Positions 48,535 through 57,087 of a stretch of 64,000 nt of DNA are shown here, one piece after another. Numbering within the stretch: position 1 is the first letter of the stretch; every line of letters begins with the position of its first letter. The notes below the pieces were generated by a model, which was not told the DNA's origin, did no database searches, and worked only from the letters and a program-made list of their open reading frames with translations. A program made the position numbers and the translations under genes. The DNA lies in contig NZ_CP117452.1 in assembly GCF_030687895.1 (NCBI RefSeq), positions 2,063,501-2,127,500 on the forward strand, written 5' to 3'. Origin of the DNA: Pseudomonas sp. FP198. Lineage in GTDB: Bacteria > Pseudomonadota > Gammaproteobacteria > Pseudomonadales > Pseudomonadaceae.

Positions 48535-49932
48535 TCAAGCGGTGGGGTCAGGACGGTTCAGCAGCCAGTCCAGCAATAATCCCGTATTACGACGGGGCGG
48601 CGTTGAAGGGCCGACGATTGGCCCGCCGACGTCGCTAGCGCCGAGTCCCGGGGGGCCGAATATTCCAGGGCATAACACTGGCCTGTCGGGATCGCCGTCG
48701 AGAAAAGTCACCAGCACCTGGCTGCCAGCCGGCGGCGCCTGGGTGTCATGCAGGGTCAACCGCGACAGAGGCAATGTGACGACTTCGCCCTCCCGGGTCC
48801 AAAGGCTGACGTTAACCTGGCCATGCCCATGCTGACCGTGCACATAGGCAAGATGACTGCCGGCGATGCGCGGCTTCGGGTGCTTGAGGGCTGGCCTGAA
48901 CACCGTCGACCATGGGATCGCCAGGAACCGATTGCGATAGTGTCGGGACGCAGGAAGCAAGGAAGACGGGGCGTCGAGGATCGAAGGCTGCCGCCCGCGA
49001 TGCGTGATCTCGGTAACCAGCCATTGATCGTTGAACGTTGATATCGGATGGCCTTCGATCTGCACGATGACGGCGCTGCGCAGGGTTGGCTGGCTGCTCT
49101 GGCCGTGGATGTCGCTGTATGTGCAGCGCAGCCGCTCAAGGGTACGGCGACCCGCTTGCTGGGTATGTGCGACGTTGTGCCAGGCGGCTTCCAGCGCGGG
49201 GCCGATGAAAGGGTGGTTGGCTGCCGAGGTTGCAAAAATCGCCGCCGACGCCCGATCCCTGGCGTTGGCCGGCAACATCGGTGGCGTGAGGTGATGGCGC
49301 TGGTACAGTCGCGCTATTGCTGGCCGCCGGCCTTCCTCCTGATGCAGGTTCAACCCGACCGGCTGATCAGGGAAACTTGTCGCATCTTCGGCAAATACCA
49401 GCACATGGCCGGTAGGGGCGTGCTCGAAGTGATAGTGGATGCCTTCTTCCTCACACAGCCGTTGCAACAGTTCCAGATCGCTTTCGTCGTATTGGACACA
49501 GAACGGCCGGCATGGGTAGTGCCCGTGTGGCAATTCAAACCGGTAACTGTGGGCGGGCAGTTCGTGTTCTTTCAGCAAGTGTTGCAGCACCTGGACTGCG
49601 CTGAGTCGGCCAAAGACCCGGCGTCGCGGACTCTGCTCCAGCCTCTGCAGGTAAGGCACCAGCGTCAGGCGATAGCCTATGCATTGCCGGGCATGGGAGG
49701 TCAGGCTGACGCTGTCCACGATCCCATGCACACCCGACTCGGTACCCAGGTGCAGAAACGCCTGTTGGCCGAGAATGGTGTCGAGGTTTATCGGGGGCGC
49801 CAGGCCAATCAAGTCGAGGTCGAACCGAAAAGGTTGGTTGAGGGCTTCTCGGCCGTCGAATCTCTGGACGTGAAGCTGCAGGTTGCTTTCGGTGAGTGTG
49901 AGGCTGAAGGAATAATCCGTGTCGTTGCGCAT
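48535..49932 (-). CDS. Short VgrG-like type VI secretion spike protein
   Basis: 465 aa. Residues about 10-290 form the gp27-like base (LHVQRFDGREALNQPFRFDL, ESGVHGIVDSVSLTSHARQC, LTLVPYLQRLEQSPRRRVF, FCVQYDESDLELLQRLCEEE). Residues about 370-430 form the gp5 OB fold (VTLPLSRLTLHDTQAPPAGS, LVTFLDGDPDRPVLCPGIFG). The protein then stops after a Pro/Gly tail, without the long C-terminal beta-helix of ordinary VgrG. No hcp, tss or tap adaptor gene is nearby, so this is an orphan copy. ATG at 49932. Confidence 0.85.
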   Translation of the reverse strand: MRNDTDYSFSLTLTESNLQLHVQRFDGREALNQPFRFDLDLIGLAPPINLDTILGQQAFLHLGTESGVHGIVDSVSLTSHARQCIGYRLTLVPYLQRLEQSPRRRVFGRLSAVQVLQHLLKEHELPAHSYRFELPHGHYPCRPFCVQYDESDLELLQRLCEEEGIHYHFEHAPTGHVLVFAEDATSFPDQPVGLNLHQEEGRRPAIARLYQRHHLTPPMLPANARDRASAAIFATSAANHPFIGPALEAAWHNVAHTQQAGRRTLERLRCTYSDIHGQSSQPTLRSAVIVQIEGHPISTFNDQWLVTEITHRGRQPSILDAPSSLLPASRHYRNRFLAIPWSTVFRPALKHPKPRIAGSHLAYVHGQHGHGQVNVSLWTREGEVVTLPLSRLTLHDTQAPPAGSQVLVTFLDGDPDRPVLCPGIFGPPGLGASDVGGPIVGPSTPPRRNTGLLLDWLLNRPDPTA

Positions 49933-50151
49933 CGCAGCTCTTATTTACTGGGAGAGGGCGCTGAGGGTACGAAACCGCTGTGCACTAAGGTGTACCCGAA
50001 CGGCACTTTCAGAAATCCCCTACATCAGATTGTGAAAATGTCGATCCGGCCAGCGCGATTTTTTGGTCGATCAGCCGGTTTAGGCCGTATAAACTTGGCG
50101 CCACAGCGCCGGCCGGCAGATGTCTCGGCGCGTCAGACAAGAGAGTGAGTA

Positions 50152-50856
50152 ATGGGCGCACAGTGGAAGGTTAAACACAAAGAAGCGGCTGCCAACGCCA
50201 AAGGCAAGATTTTCGGCAAGCTGGTGAAGGAGATCACCATCGCGGCGCGTAACGGCGCCGATGTCGCTACCAATGCGCACCTGCGCCTGGTGGTTGAACA
50301 GGCGAAAAAGGCCTCGATGCCCCGCGAGACCCTGGAGCGCGCGATCAAGAAAGGCTCCGGCCAGCTCGGTGAAACCGTCCAGTATCATCGCGTGACCTAC
50401 GAAGGGTTCGCGCCCCATCAGGTGCCGCTGATTGTTGAGTGTGTGACCGACAACATCAACCGTACCGTTGCCGAAATCCGCGTCGCGTTCCGCAAGGGCC
50501 AGCTGGGTGCTTCCGGTTCGGTCGCCTGGGATTTCAATCATGTCGGCATGATCGAAGCTGCGCCGGACAGCCCTGACGCCGATCCGGAAATGGCCGCCAT
50601 CGAGGCCGGTGCCCAGGATTTCGAGCCGGGCGAAGACGGGGCGACGCTGTTCATCACCGAACCTGCCGACCTTGACGCCGTCCAGAAAGCGTTGCCGGAG
50701 CAGGGGTTCACCGTGCTGTCGGCCAAATTGGGCTATCAGCCGAAAAACCCGGTCAGCGGCCTGAGCGACGAGCAGATGGCCGAAGTCGAGGCGTTCCTGG
50801 AAGGCCTCGACAACCATGACGATGTGCAGGACATGTTTGTCGGCCTGGCCGGTTAA
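50152..50856 (+). CDS. YebC/PmpR-family translation/transcription factor (YeeN-type paralogue)
   Basis: 234 aa. [53 protein letters not shown] and MIEAAPDSP are TACO1/YebC-family landmarks. The start [10 protein letters not shown] differs from PmpR (MAGHSKWANIKH) and fits the shorter YeeN group. Recent work links the family to ribosome rescue at proline-rich stretches, older work to transcription. The window encodes proline-rich proteins nearby, but a functional link is not claimed. Confidence 0.93.
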   Translation: MGAQWKVKHKEAAANAKGKIFGKLVKEITIAARNGADVATNAHLRLVVEQAKKASMPRETLERAIKKGSGQLGETVQYHRVTYEGFAPHQVPLIVECVTDNINRTVAEIRVAFRKGQLGASGSVAWDFNHVGMIEAAPDSPDADPEMAAIEAGAQDFEPGEDGATLFITEPADLDAVQKALPEQGFTVLSAKLGYQPKNPVSGLSDEQMAEVEAFLEGLDNHDDVQDMFVGLAG

Positions 50857-50863
50857 GCGACTT

Positions 50864-52207
50864 TTAGCTTGTGGTGAGGGAGGCAGCTCCCTCGCCACGG
50901 TCGCCGAACAAGGCAGCTATCTCGTCAAACCCCGGCCGCGCCAGTACGTCCGGCTGACAGCAGCGCGCCTCCAGCTGCCGCAACCGCTCAAGCGTCTCAT
51001 CCGCGAGCGCCGGCTCGATCCGCGCCAGCAACTCCCCCAGCAGAATCCCGAACGCCCGCACCTCGATGCGTTGCAGGGCGCGCGTTTGCGGCGTGTCAGC
51101 CGTGGCATGGAAAGACGCCGCGCCGAAGTCGCCGAGCAGGCAATCGCCCTGGTCGTTGCAGAGGATATTGTGGCCGTACAGATCCCCATGGGTGATGCCT
51201 TGGCGATGCAGGTGCGCCGCCACTGATGCAACGCCTCGGGCGATGCGCAAGGCCGCCGCTGCGCTCAGCCGCAGTTCGTCGTCGTAGACGTCGCGGGTGC
51301 AGGACGCCAGGCTCGGCAGCCCGGCCAGGTTGCGGTAATCGGGTCCGATCAGGGCCATCACCAGCCCGACCTGTTGCTCGGGATGACCGCTGACTTGGCC
51401 CAATACTTCAATCAGGTTCGGATGCTTGCCGGCTGTGATGCAGGCATGCATTTCATGCAGTGGCGAGCCATCGCTGGTCATCTGGCCTTTGTACAGCTTG
51501 ACCGCGACGTTTCGCGCGGGGCGGCCCGGTGCTTGCCACAGCGCTTGATGGATCACCCCCGAAGCACCTTCGCCGAGGGTGTGTTGCAAGCTCAGTTGCA
51601 GCCAGTCGACAGGCGTGGCGGCATGCAGCGCGGCAGCCTCGGCCTGGGCTTCCAAGGGATTCCCGGCGTAGGCCAGCCAACTGAGGCTCGGCAGCTCCAA
51701 CAACCAGGACGGCAATTCGGTCAGTTGATTGGCGGCGATGCGCAGCAATTCGAGGCGATGACATTGGGCGAGGCTCTCGGGCAGTTGCTGAAGACGATTG
51801 CCCGCCAGCATCAGCTTTTGCAGGTGCGGGCGATGGCCCAGTTCATCCGGCAACTGGCTGACGCGGTTATCGGTCAGGATCAGCCAGCGCAGCAGTGGCG
51901 GCAAAGCCTGAGCGGCCACGTACTCGATGCGGTTGGCCTTGAAGCCGATCATCGTCAACGCGCTGCAGTGTCCCAGGCATTCGGGCAATTCAGTGAAGCG
52001 GTTGTCGGAGCAGAACAGCACGCGCAGGTGCGGCAGCCGGTATAGATCGTCGGGCAGCGTATCGAGCTGGTTGCCGCTCAGGTCGAGAATTTCGAGGGAG
52101 TCCGCCAGGTTGAAAATTTCCCGGGGAAACTCCGTCAGGCCGCACGAGAGCTTCAGTCGGGTAATGCCCGAAAGCTGGCCGGCGCGCAGTTGGGTGAGGG
52201 TGTGCAT
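50864..52207 (-). CDS. Leucine-rich-repeat protein with C-terminal Ser/Thr-kinase domain
   Basis: 447 aa from ATG 52207. Residues about 20-200 carry roughly seven LRRs of bacterial type (LEILDLSGNQLDTLPDDLYR, LQKLMLAGNRLQQLPESLAQ, LELLRIAANQLTELPSWLLE). Residues about 215-440 are kinase-like: GEGASGVIHQALW (glycine loop), VAVKLYKG (Lys), HGDLYGHNIL (HRD replaced by HGD, still with Asp and Asn) and LLGDFGAASF (DFG). Soluble. Few bacteria join LRR and kinase this way. Substrate unknown. It is convergent with the YebC-type gene and only eight bases away. Confidence 0.88.
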   Translation of the reverse strand: MHTLTQLRAGQLSGITRLKLSCGLTEFPREIFNLADSLEILDLSGNQLDTLPDDLYRLPHLRVLFCSDNRFTELPECLGHCSALTMIGFKANRIEYVAAQALPPLLRWLILTDNRVSQLPDELGHRPHLQKLMLAGNRLQQLPESLAQCHRLELLRIAANQLTELPSWLLELPSLSWLAYAGNPLEAQAEAAALHAATPVDWLQLSLQHTLGEGASGVIHQALWQAPGRPARNVAVKLYKGQMTSDGSPLHEMHACITAGKHPNLIEVLGQVSGHPEQQVGLVMALIGPDYRNLAGLPSLASCTRDVYDDELRLSAAAALRIARGVASVAAHLHRQGITHGDLYGHNILCNDQGDCLLGDFGAASFHATADTPQTRALQRIEVRAFGILLGELLARIEPALADETLERLRQLEARCCQPDVLARPGFDEIAALFGDRGEGAASLTTS

Positions 52208-52309
52208 GGGTGGGTTCGCTGTTACCAAGAAGGGGCGCTGCGCTGGGGTCCGACAGTTAATCAGTTTATCAGCCTTCCCTGATACCGTTCAGATCCAGCA
52301 CAGGTACCT

Positions 52310-52465
52310 ATGCAAACATCCGGGCGTATCGCCCTGCGCTTGGCGATGCCTCCGGAAACGGTCAATTGGCTGCTCGATACCGAAGGCTATGACGAGGGTG
52401 CATTAAGCAAGAGCAGTTCGTCCGCCGATCATTTTCTCCATGGCGATTCGAAGTTCTTTCATTGA
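52310..52465 (+). pseudogene. Truncated ORF at island junction, 51 codons
   Basis: MQTSGRIALRLAMPPETVNW then LLDTEGYDEGALSKS reads like a well-formed N terminus with GC-rich native codons. From base about 52403 it runs antisense into the acyltransferase 3' end and stops at 52463-52465. I infer the start of a resident gene cut off by the acquired island. I do not recognise the family. Confidence 0.5.
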
Positions 52466-53449
52466 AGGCTTTTCAATCAGCCTATAAGAAATGTAAGAGA
52501 AGATTATACAGATGGAGCACAGGATTATTCCGCTGACCAAGCCATATTGCGACCATCCGGGTATGTGTCGATTAAAGAATGGGTAGTAATATTCAACGAC
52601 ATAAATGATTTGATAATGCCAGATATATATGCTGTAAGAAATTGTGCCAAGGAATGCAAATGGTGAGATTAACCATGCGAATATCTGATTGCACTCCTTG
52701 CCCTTGGTAAGGGAAATGCAGGACAACGCAAAAGCGATAGCTATGATGCGCCCAGCTTGGGCATGCAGCATATCGCCCAGACATGCGTATACCGCCAATG
52801 CACTAACCAAAAGGCAGATAACCAGTCTTGCTCTGTTGCTGGCCTCAGCAATGAAGATTCCCAGGGCAAAGGCGTAAAAAATTTGTGCAAATTTGAAGTA
52901 TCCCAGCCAGCCGCAAGCCCAGAAAACCCCGAACAGTGCGAATGATGAAAGGAGGATGATATGTTTGTTGCGGATACCTGCCATTAATATTATGGGAACC
53001 AGGATGTAGAACATTACTTCGTGGGTGAGTGTCCACAGAACAGGGTTGATGTCTCTTGCAACCGAAGGGTATAAGTCTTGAGAGAAAGTGAGGTGTCTGA
53101 ATAGACTCCATGCATCGTAAGTAGGAGTCCAGCGACTGCCGATATAGCTGATTGCGACCGTAACGACAAGTAAGTTTATGAGGTATAGCGGAACTAAGCG
53201 AGTAAAGCGATGGATTGCGTAGAGCTTAATCCCGCCGGGTGTTCCGATAATTCGCGTACCCGATTGCCAAATCAGATATCCACTTAAGCAAAAGAAAACA
53301 TACACTCCAAAGTCACCGAGGAGGCCCTTGTGGGCAGAAAGCCATGCATTAGTTGCAAGCCCGGACGTGTCTGAGTGATCAAAAAAAACGGCGGCGGCGG
53401 CGATTCCTCGCAGCGCGTCAATGGTTTTTGTATGGAAATTGTAGCTCAT
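52403..53449 (-). CDS. Membrane acyltransferase (acyltransferase-3 family)
   Basis: 348 aa from ATG 53449. About ten membrane segments. TIDALRGIAAAAVFFDHSDT is the family opening with the conserved Arg (LRG) and the His of DH; YVFFCLSGYLIWQSG and HRFTRLVPLYLINLLVV follow, as does HEVMFYILVPIILM. Such enzymes O-acylate surface sugars (OAc10, OafA, NodX). Codons are AT-richer than flanking genes. Sits in the same direction as the next acyltransferase, 180 bases apart. Confidence 0.88.
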   Translation of the reverse strand: MSYNFHTKTIDALRGIAAAAVFFDHSDTSGLATNAWLSAHKGLLGDFGVYVFFCLSGYLIWQSGTRIIGTPGGIKLYAIHRFTRLVPLYLINLLVVTVAISYIGSRWTPTYDAWSLFRHLTFSQDLYPSVARDINPVLWTLTHEVMFYILVPIILMAGIRNKHIILLSSFALFGVFWACGWLGYFKFAQIFYAFALGIFIAEASNRARLVICLLVSALAVYACLGDMLHAQAGRIIAIAFALSCISLTKGKECNQIFAWLISPFAFLGTISYSIYIWHYQIIYVVEYYYPFFNRHIPGWSQYGLVSGIILCSICIIFSYISYRLIEKPSMKELRIAMEKMIGGRTALA

Positions 53450-53629
53450 GTGATAAGAAACCAAAGTGTTGTAGGCCAGTATAATGGCATCAATAACCTA
53501 TGGGTCGAAGCCTCGCCACGTATGGGTTTTCGCCTCATGCAAACATGGGGGTACTCACCGCGGCCGAGAACTGAAACATCCAGAGGTTCCGTTTCCAGGG
53601 GAGACCGCCAGTACGGTTACCTGGCAAAC

Positions 53630-55570
53630 TCAGCCGCCGGCCATTCGTGCTGATGGACTCACCATGGCCTCGTCCAACAAGCGTCGTGTAACGGGGCCGT
53701 ACATTTTTGCCCCTTCTTTTGAAAGGTGCGTCGCGTTGAAAAATACGGGTTTATTATTGCCATCGATGACAAGGCATTGGTCGGCACTTGGGCAGGTCGC
53801 TTGCATCATGTCGATGTACTTGACGTTCCTTATCAGCCTCAGCGGCGCATTGATCTTTTCTGTTTCTGGGCTTTTGTATGTCGCCGCATAATGGCTGAGC
53901 CCCGCGCTCCTTCCCAAGGTAGTCGCGATGAAAGCGCTGTCTTTCAGTAGGTCCTTCCTGCCAAAGATATAAATTTCTGCCTTGGTCCGAGATGCCAGTT
54001 TATTGATTGCATCCAGATAGTATGGCTCCGCGAAGTCGCGCCAATAAAAAGCTATAAATATCTTGTCGGCCTCGAGGAGAAGTTTCTGGTCGTCTGCTCT
54101 AGCGATACCCGTTTCGCATCGTTTTATATATTCGGGTTGTTTCATGGTTATGGGGTTGATTTTCTTAAAGAAGCTATCTTGTTTGTCTTTTTCTAGTAAT
54201 GGAGTGCCGCAAGCGCTATCCACGAGGCGTGAGATAACGTTGAATTTCGAAAGGTAGTTATCTTCGTTGAGGATGTTCATTAGATCTCCTGCCTGAGAGT
54301 CTCCAATGACAAGGATCTTTTCTTTTTCTGAGGAAGTATCGAAGCCCTCTGCTTTATTGAGACTTTTGATCAGTTCGAAAACGTAGATCGAGGCTGAGCG
54401 CTCGTCAATATTGCCGATTTCTCGAAGCTCGGCCGGTATACGCCATGTCCATCCATTTTGAGTCCAGCTACTAGCAGCGGGAATAATAAGTACTATGGAG
54501 GCCAAGGCTGTCGCTAACGAAAACGCTGGGCCGCTCAAGAGAGCAGCTTGTTGATGTCGGAAAAACTTCTCGACCAGATAGTAAAGCGCGGTGGCTAAAA
54601 CGAGAGTGCAGCAGATAAGCCAGAGTTTATGAAGGGGGGTGACGTTTCCCATGAGTGTGTAACTGGTAAAGACAAAGACCGGCCAGTGGACCAGATAAAG
54701 TGAATAGCTGATTTCTCCAATCTTCACCGCCGGCCAGGATGAAAGCGGATACGCCAACGTCGAGTTTCGGCCTCCAAGGATCATCAAAGCAGCGCCAGCA
54801 GCGGGCACGAGAGCAGCTAAACCAGGAAATAGAGTTGTTTCGCTGCTAAAGACAAAGATGGCATAGGCGACTAAAATCATTCCTGTCGCATAAACTGCGT
54901 TCGAGACAAGCTTGTTAAACTTATGTCGTTCTATAAAAGTCACCAGTCCACCGAGCAGGAATTCGTGAACCCTGAAGGGTGTTAAGAAAAAAGCCCCGGA
55001 CGCATCTGATTTCAAAAAAAGTACGGCGGAAGTCGCGCCTAGGGCTATGAGTGCAAGCAGGGTGACCGTGATGTGTGTGGTTTTCCTCAGTATTCCTAAT
55101 AATACGATAGGCCATATTAGGTAAAACTGTATTTCTACGCCCAATGACCATGTGTGGAGGAGTGGTTTTATAGAAGCGCTTGAATCAAAGTATCCGCTTT
55201 CAAGCCAGAAAAATATGTTAGGTATGCCTGCAAGTGCGTAAACGGCTGATCCCGACATTGACTTGAAGTCTGATGGCGAGAATAAAAATAGAGCCGTAAT
55301 ATAGGATGCGCCAATCGTAACGATAAGGGCTGGTAATAGTCTTCTGACGCGACGTAGATAAAAGTCTCCGAGATTAACCCGCTGATGTTCTTTCCATTGC
55401 TCGGTTATGATTCGAGTTATCAAGTAGCCACTGATTACAAAGAAGATGTCTACACCAACGAACCCTCCGCTGATTGAGCCGATCTTGAAGTGATACAGTA
55501 TCACGGCGATTACAGCTACTGCTCGTAGCCCATCGATATCCGAGCGATAGCCGCCTTTTATATTTTGCAT
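53630..55570 (-). CDS. OafA-like O-acetyltransferase (acyltransferase-3 plus SGNH domain)
   Basis: 646 aa. Residues about 5-350 are the acyltransferase-3 membrane domain (YRSDIDGLRAVAVIAVILYH, VGVDIFFVISGYLITRIITE, YLRRVRRLLPALIVTI, HTWSLGVEIQFYLIWPIVLL). Residues about 390-640 are periplasmic SGNH: ILVIGDSQAGDLMNIL (nucleophile Ser) and FFNATHLSKEGAKMYG, where the usual DxxH reads NATH. It probably acetylates O-antigen or exopolysaccharide. AT-rich codon use (many ATA, AAA and TTT) marks it as acquired. Stop codon at 53630. Confidence 0.9.
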   Translation of the reverse strand: MQNIKGGYRSDIDGLRAVAVIAVILYHFKIGSISGGFVGVDIFFVISGYLITRIITEQWKEHQRVNLGDFYLRRVRRLLPALIVTIGASYITALFLFSPSDFKSMSGSAVYALAGIPNIFFWLESGYFDSSASIKPLLHTWSLGVEIQFYLIWPIVLLGILRKTTHITVTLLALIALGATSAVLFLKSDASGAFFLTPFRVHEFLLGGLVTFIERHKFNKLVSNAVYATGMILVAYAIFVFSSETTLFPGLAALVPAAGAALMILGGRNSTLAYPLSSWPAVKIGEISYSLYLVHWPVFVFTSYTLMGNVTPLHKLWLICCTLVLATALYYLVEKFFRHQQAALLSGPAFSLATALASIVLIIPAASSWTQNGWTWRIPAELREIGNIDERSASIYVFELIKSLNKAEGFDTSSEKEKILVIGDSQAGDLMNILNEDNYLSKFNVISRLVDSACGTPLLEKDKQDSFFKKINPITMKQPEYIKRCETGIARADDQKLLLEADKIFIAFYWRDFAEPYYLDAINKLASRTKAEIYIFGRKDLLKDSAFIATTLGRSAGLSHYAATYKSPETEKINAPLRLIRNVKYIDMMQATCPSADQCLVIDGNNKPVFFNATHLSKEGAKMYGPVTRRLLDEAMVSPSARMAGG

Positions 55571-55656
55571 TGAGGCTCCGAGGTCCTTTCCTATAGCTGC
55601 GGAATTCTAGCCGAGTCGTTCCTGTCTCAGCCAGAGAATTCTGGACTCTACGATGC

Positions 55657-55816
55657 TTAGGCGCTGTACAGAAGGTAATGTCGTAAACACCGCATGGCGC
55701 AGCCCAGCGAGACCATCGCCGTATACTTATCGCAAGCTTGTCGGAAACTGTAACCATGCGGCGGTTTTCGCTCCAATCAGCCGAGCATCCGTTCAATGAT
55801 GTTACGCTGTTGATTT
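55657..55816 (-). mobile_element. IS5-family transposase relic (C-terminal fragment)
   Basis: Read in pieces: QQRNIIERMLG, an in-frame TGA in place of a Trp codon, then ENRRMVTVSDKLAIS in a second frame, then KYTAMVSLGCAMRCLRHYLL YSA-stop back in the first. Together they match the C terminus of IS5-group DDE transposases (QRNIIERMFGxLKENRRIATRYDKLAxSYxAMVxL). One stop and two frameshifts make it dead. The rest of the 437-base gap 55571-56007 holds no gene; no inverted terminal repeats found. Confidence 0.8.
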
Positions 55817-56007
55817 AAATTCGTGATTGTGCAAGTCACGAAAACGTTGAGAAATCTTTGCCTTGAACCCAGGCGCTGAGGCATGTGGCGCCAGGGAGCG
55901 CCAGAACAGAGCACTCACAGGACGCCATTTAGCATCAAGCGGTCCTCTGTTACTGGGGGCTCGTTACGGCGGGGTTCATTCAAATTGGTTTCGGCTGTTT
56001 TCGTAAC

Positions 56008-57069
56008 CTAGCGCTCAATGCTGCGATTCCACCGCGCGTTCCAGGCCGGACGCTGTTCGTTGACCTGGTCCCAATCCACCGCGATCGCGGTATCCAGGTA
56101 TTGCTTCATCGCTTCCACCTGGCCACGAGTCTTGTCGGTGGTCGGGGTGTTGGGGTTGGACGGGATCTGGTCGCCTTCCTCCAGGGCAATGGCCTGGGCT
56201 TCAGGCGTCAGCAGGAAGGCGGCAAGTTTCTGCGCGAGTTCGGGCTCGCTGTTGTGGGCCACTGCGCATTCCGCGACGTTGAGCACCACCGCGCCTTCCT
56301 TCGGTTGTGCGTACTCGACCGGCATGCCCTTGAGTTTCAAGGCAGTCACCTGGGTCGGCGTCAGCGGGAACAGCGCGGCTTCGTCGGTTTGCAGCATTTC
56401 GGAGATTTTCGCCGAGCTGGGAATGTACTCCAGCACGTTGCGCCCGATCGTGTTCGGCCAGGCCTTGAAACCCGGTTCGACGTCGGTTTCGCTGCCGCCC
56501 TGGATCCGGTTGAACATCAGGAAACCATGCAGGCCGAAGGTCGACGACGCCATGGACTGGAACACCACCTTGTCCTTGAACCGCGGGTCGGCCAGGTCCA
56601 TCCACGAGGTGGGCGTGTTCCAGCCTTTTTCCTTGAACAGCCGCGTGTTGTACGCGAGCCCGGTGACCCCGAGGCTGACAGCTACGGCCTGGTCCTTGAT
56701 CCGGCCCTTGGCCGGAATCTGCGCCAGGGGTGGGCTGTCTTCAAGCTTGTCGCAGAGCCCCATGGCGATGGCGCGGTACATGATGCCGTCGTCGAGGAAC
56801 ATCACGTGCATCTGCGGGTTGCCCTTGCTGGCCTGGACCTTGGCGAGGATGTCGGCCGAGGTGCCCGGCACGATCACTACCTTGACGTTGTTGGCTTTCT
56901 CGAAGGCCGGCAGGACCTTGTCGGCATACAGCCGCTCCATGGTGCCGCCGTTCATGCCCAGGTAAAGCGTCGGTTCGGCCAACGCCTGGGTGACCGGGAG
57001 CAGGGCGCCCAGGCAAGCGGAGCCCAGCGAGCAGAAACCGAACAGTGCACTGCGTTTGACGTTATTCAT
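56008..57069 (-). CDS. ABC transporter periplasmic solute-binding protein (PotD/Fbp-like)
   Basis: 353 aa with signal peptide (GSACLGALLPVTQALA). PTLYLGMNGGTMERLYADKV, FEKANNVKVVIVPGTSADIL and VAVSLGVTGLAYNTRLFKEK, NTPTSWMDLADPRFKDKV are family 1/PotD-type binding-protein features. Last gene of the seven-gene unit; 18 bases behind the FAD subunit. Substrate class: polyamine, opine or organic amine; unresolved. Confidence 0.9.
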   Translation of the reverse strand: MNNVKRSALFGFCSLGSACLGALLPVTQALAEPTLYLGMNGGTMERLYADKVLPAFEKANNVKVVIVPGTSADILAKVQASKGNPQMHVMFLDDGIMYRAIAMGLCDKLEDSPPLAQIPAKGRIKDQAVAVSLGVTGLAYNTRLFKEKGWNTPTSWMDLADPRFKDKVVFQSMASSTFGLHGFLMFNRIQGGSETDVEPGFKAWPNTIGRNVLEYIPSSAKISEMLQTDEAALFPLTPTQVTALKLKGMPVEYAQPKEGAVVLNVAECAVAHNSEPELAQKLAAFLLTPEAQAIALEEGDQIPSNPNTPTTDKTRGQVEAMKQYLDTAIAVDWDQVNEQRPAWNARWNRSIER

Positions 57070-57087
57070 TGGCGCGACCTTCCTCTA

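Noticed and set aside
50152..50856. YebC-type gene as the quorum-sensing regulator PmpR.
   Set aside because: The N terminus ([10 protein letters not shown]) is of the second, YeeN-like paralogue group; the true PmpR start pattern is different.
55571..56007. An intact insertion sequence in the gap before the solute-binding gene.
   Set aside because: Only about 160 bases of transposase C terminus with a stop and frameshifts can be read; no inverted ends or full DDE domain are present.
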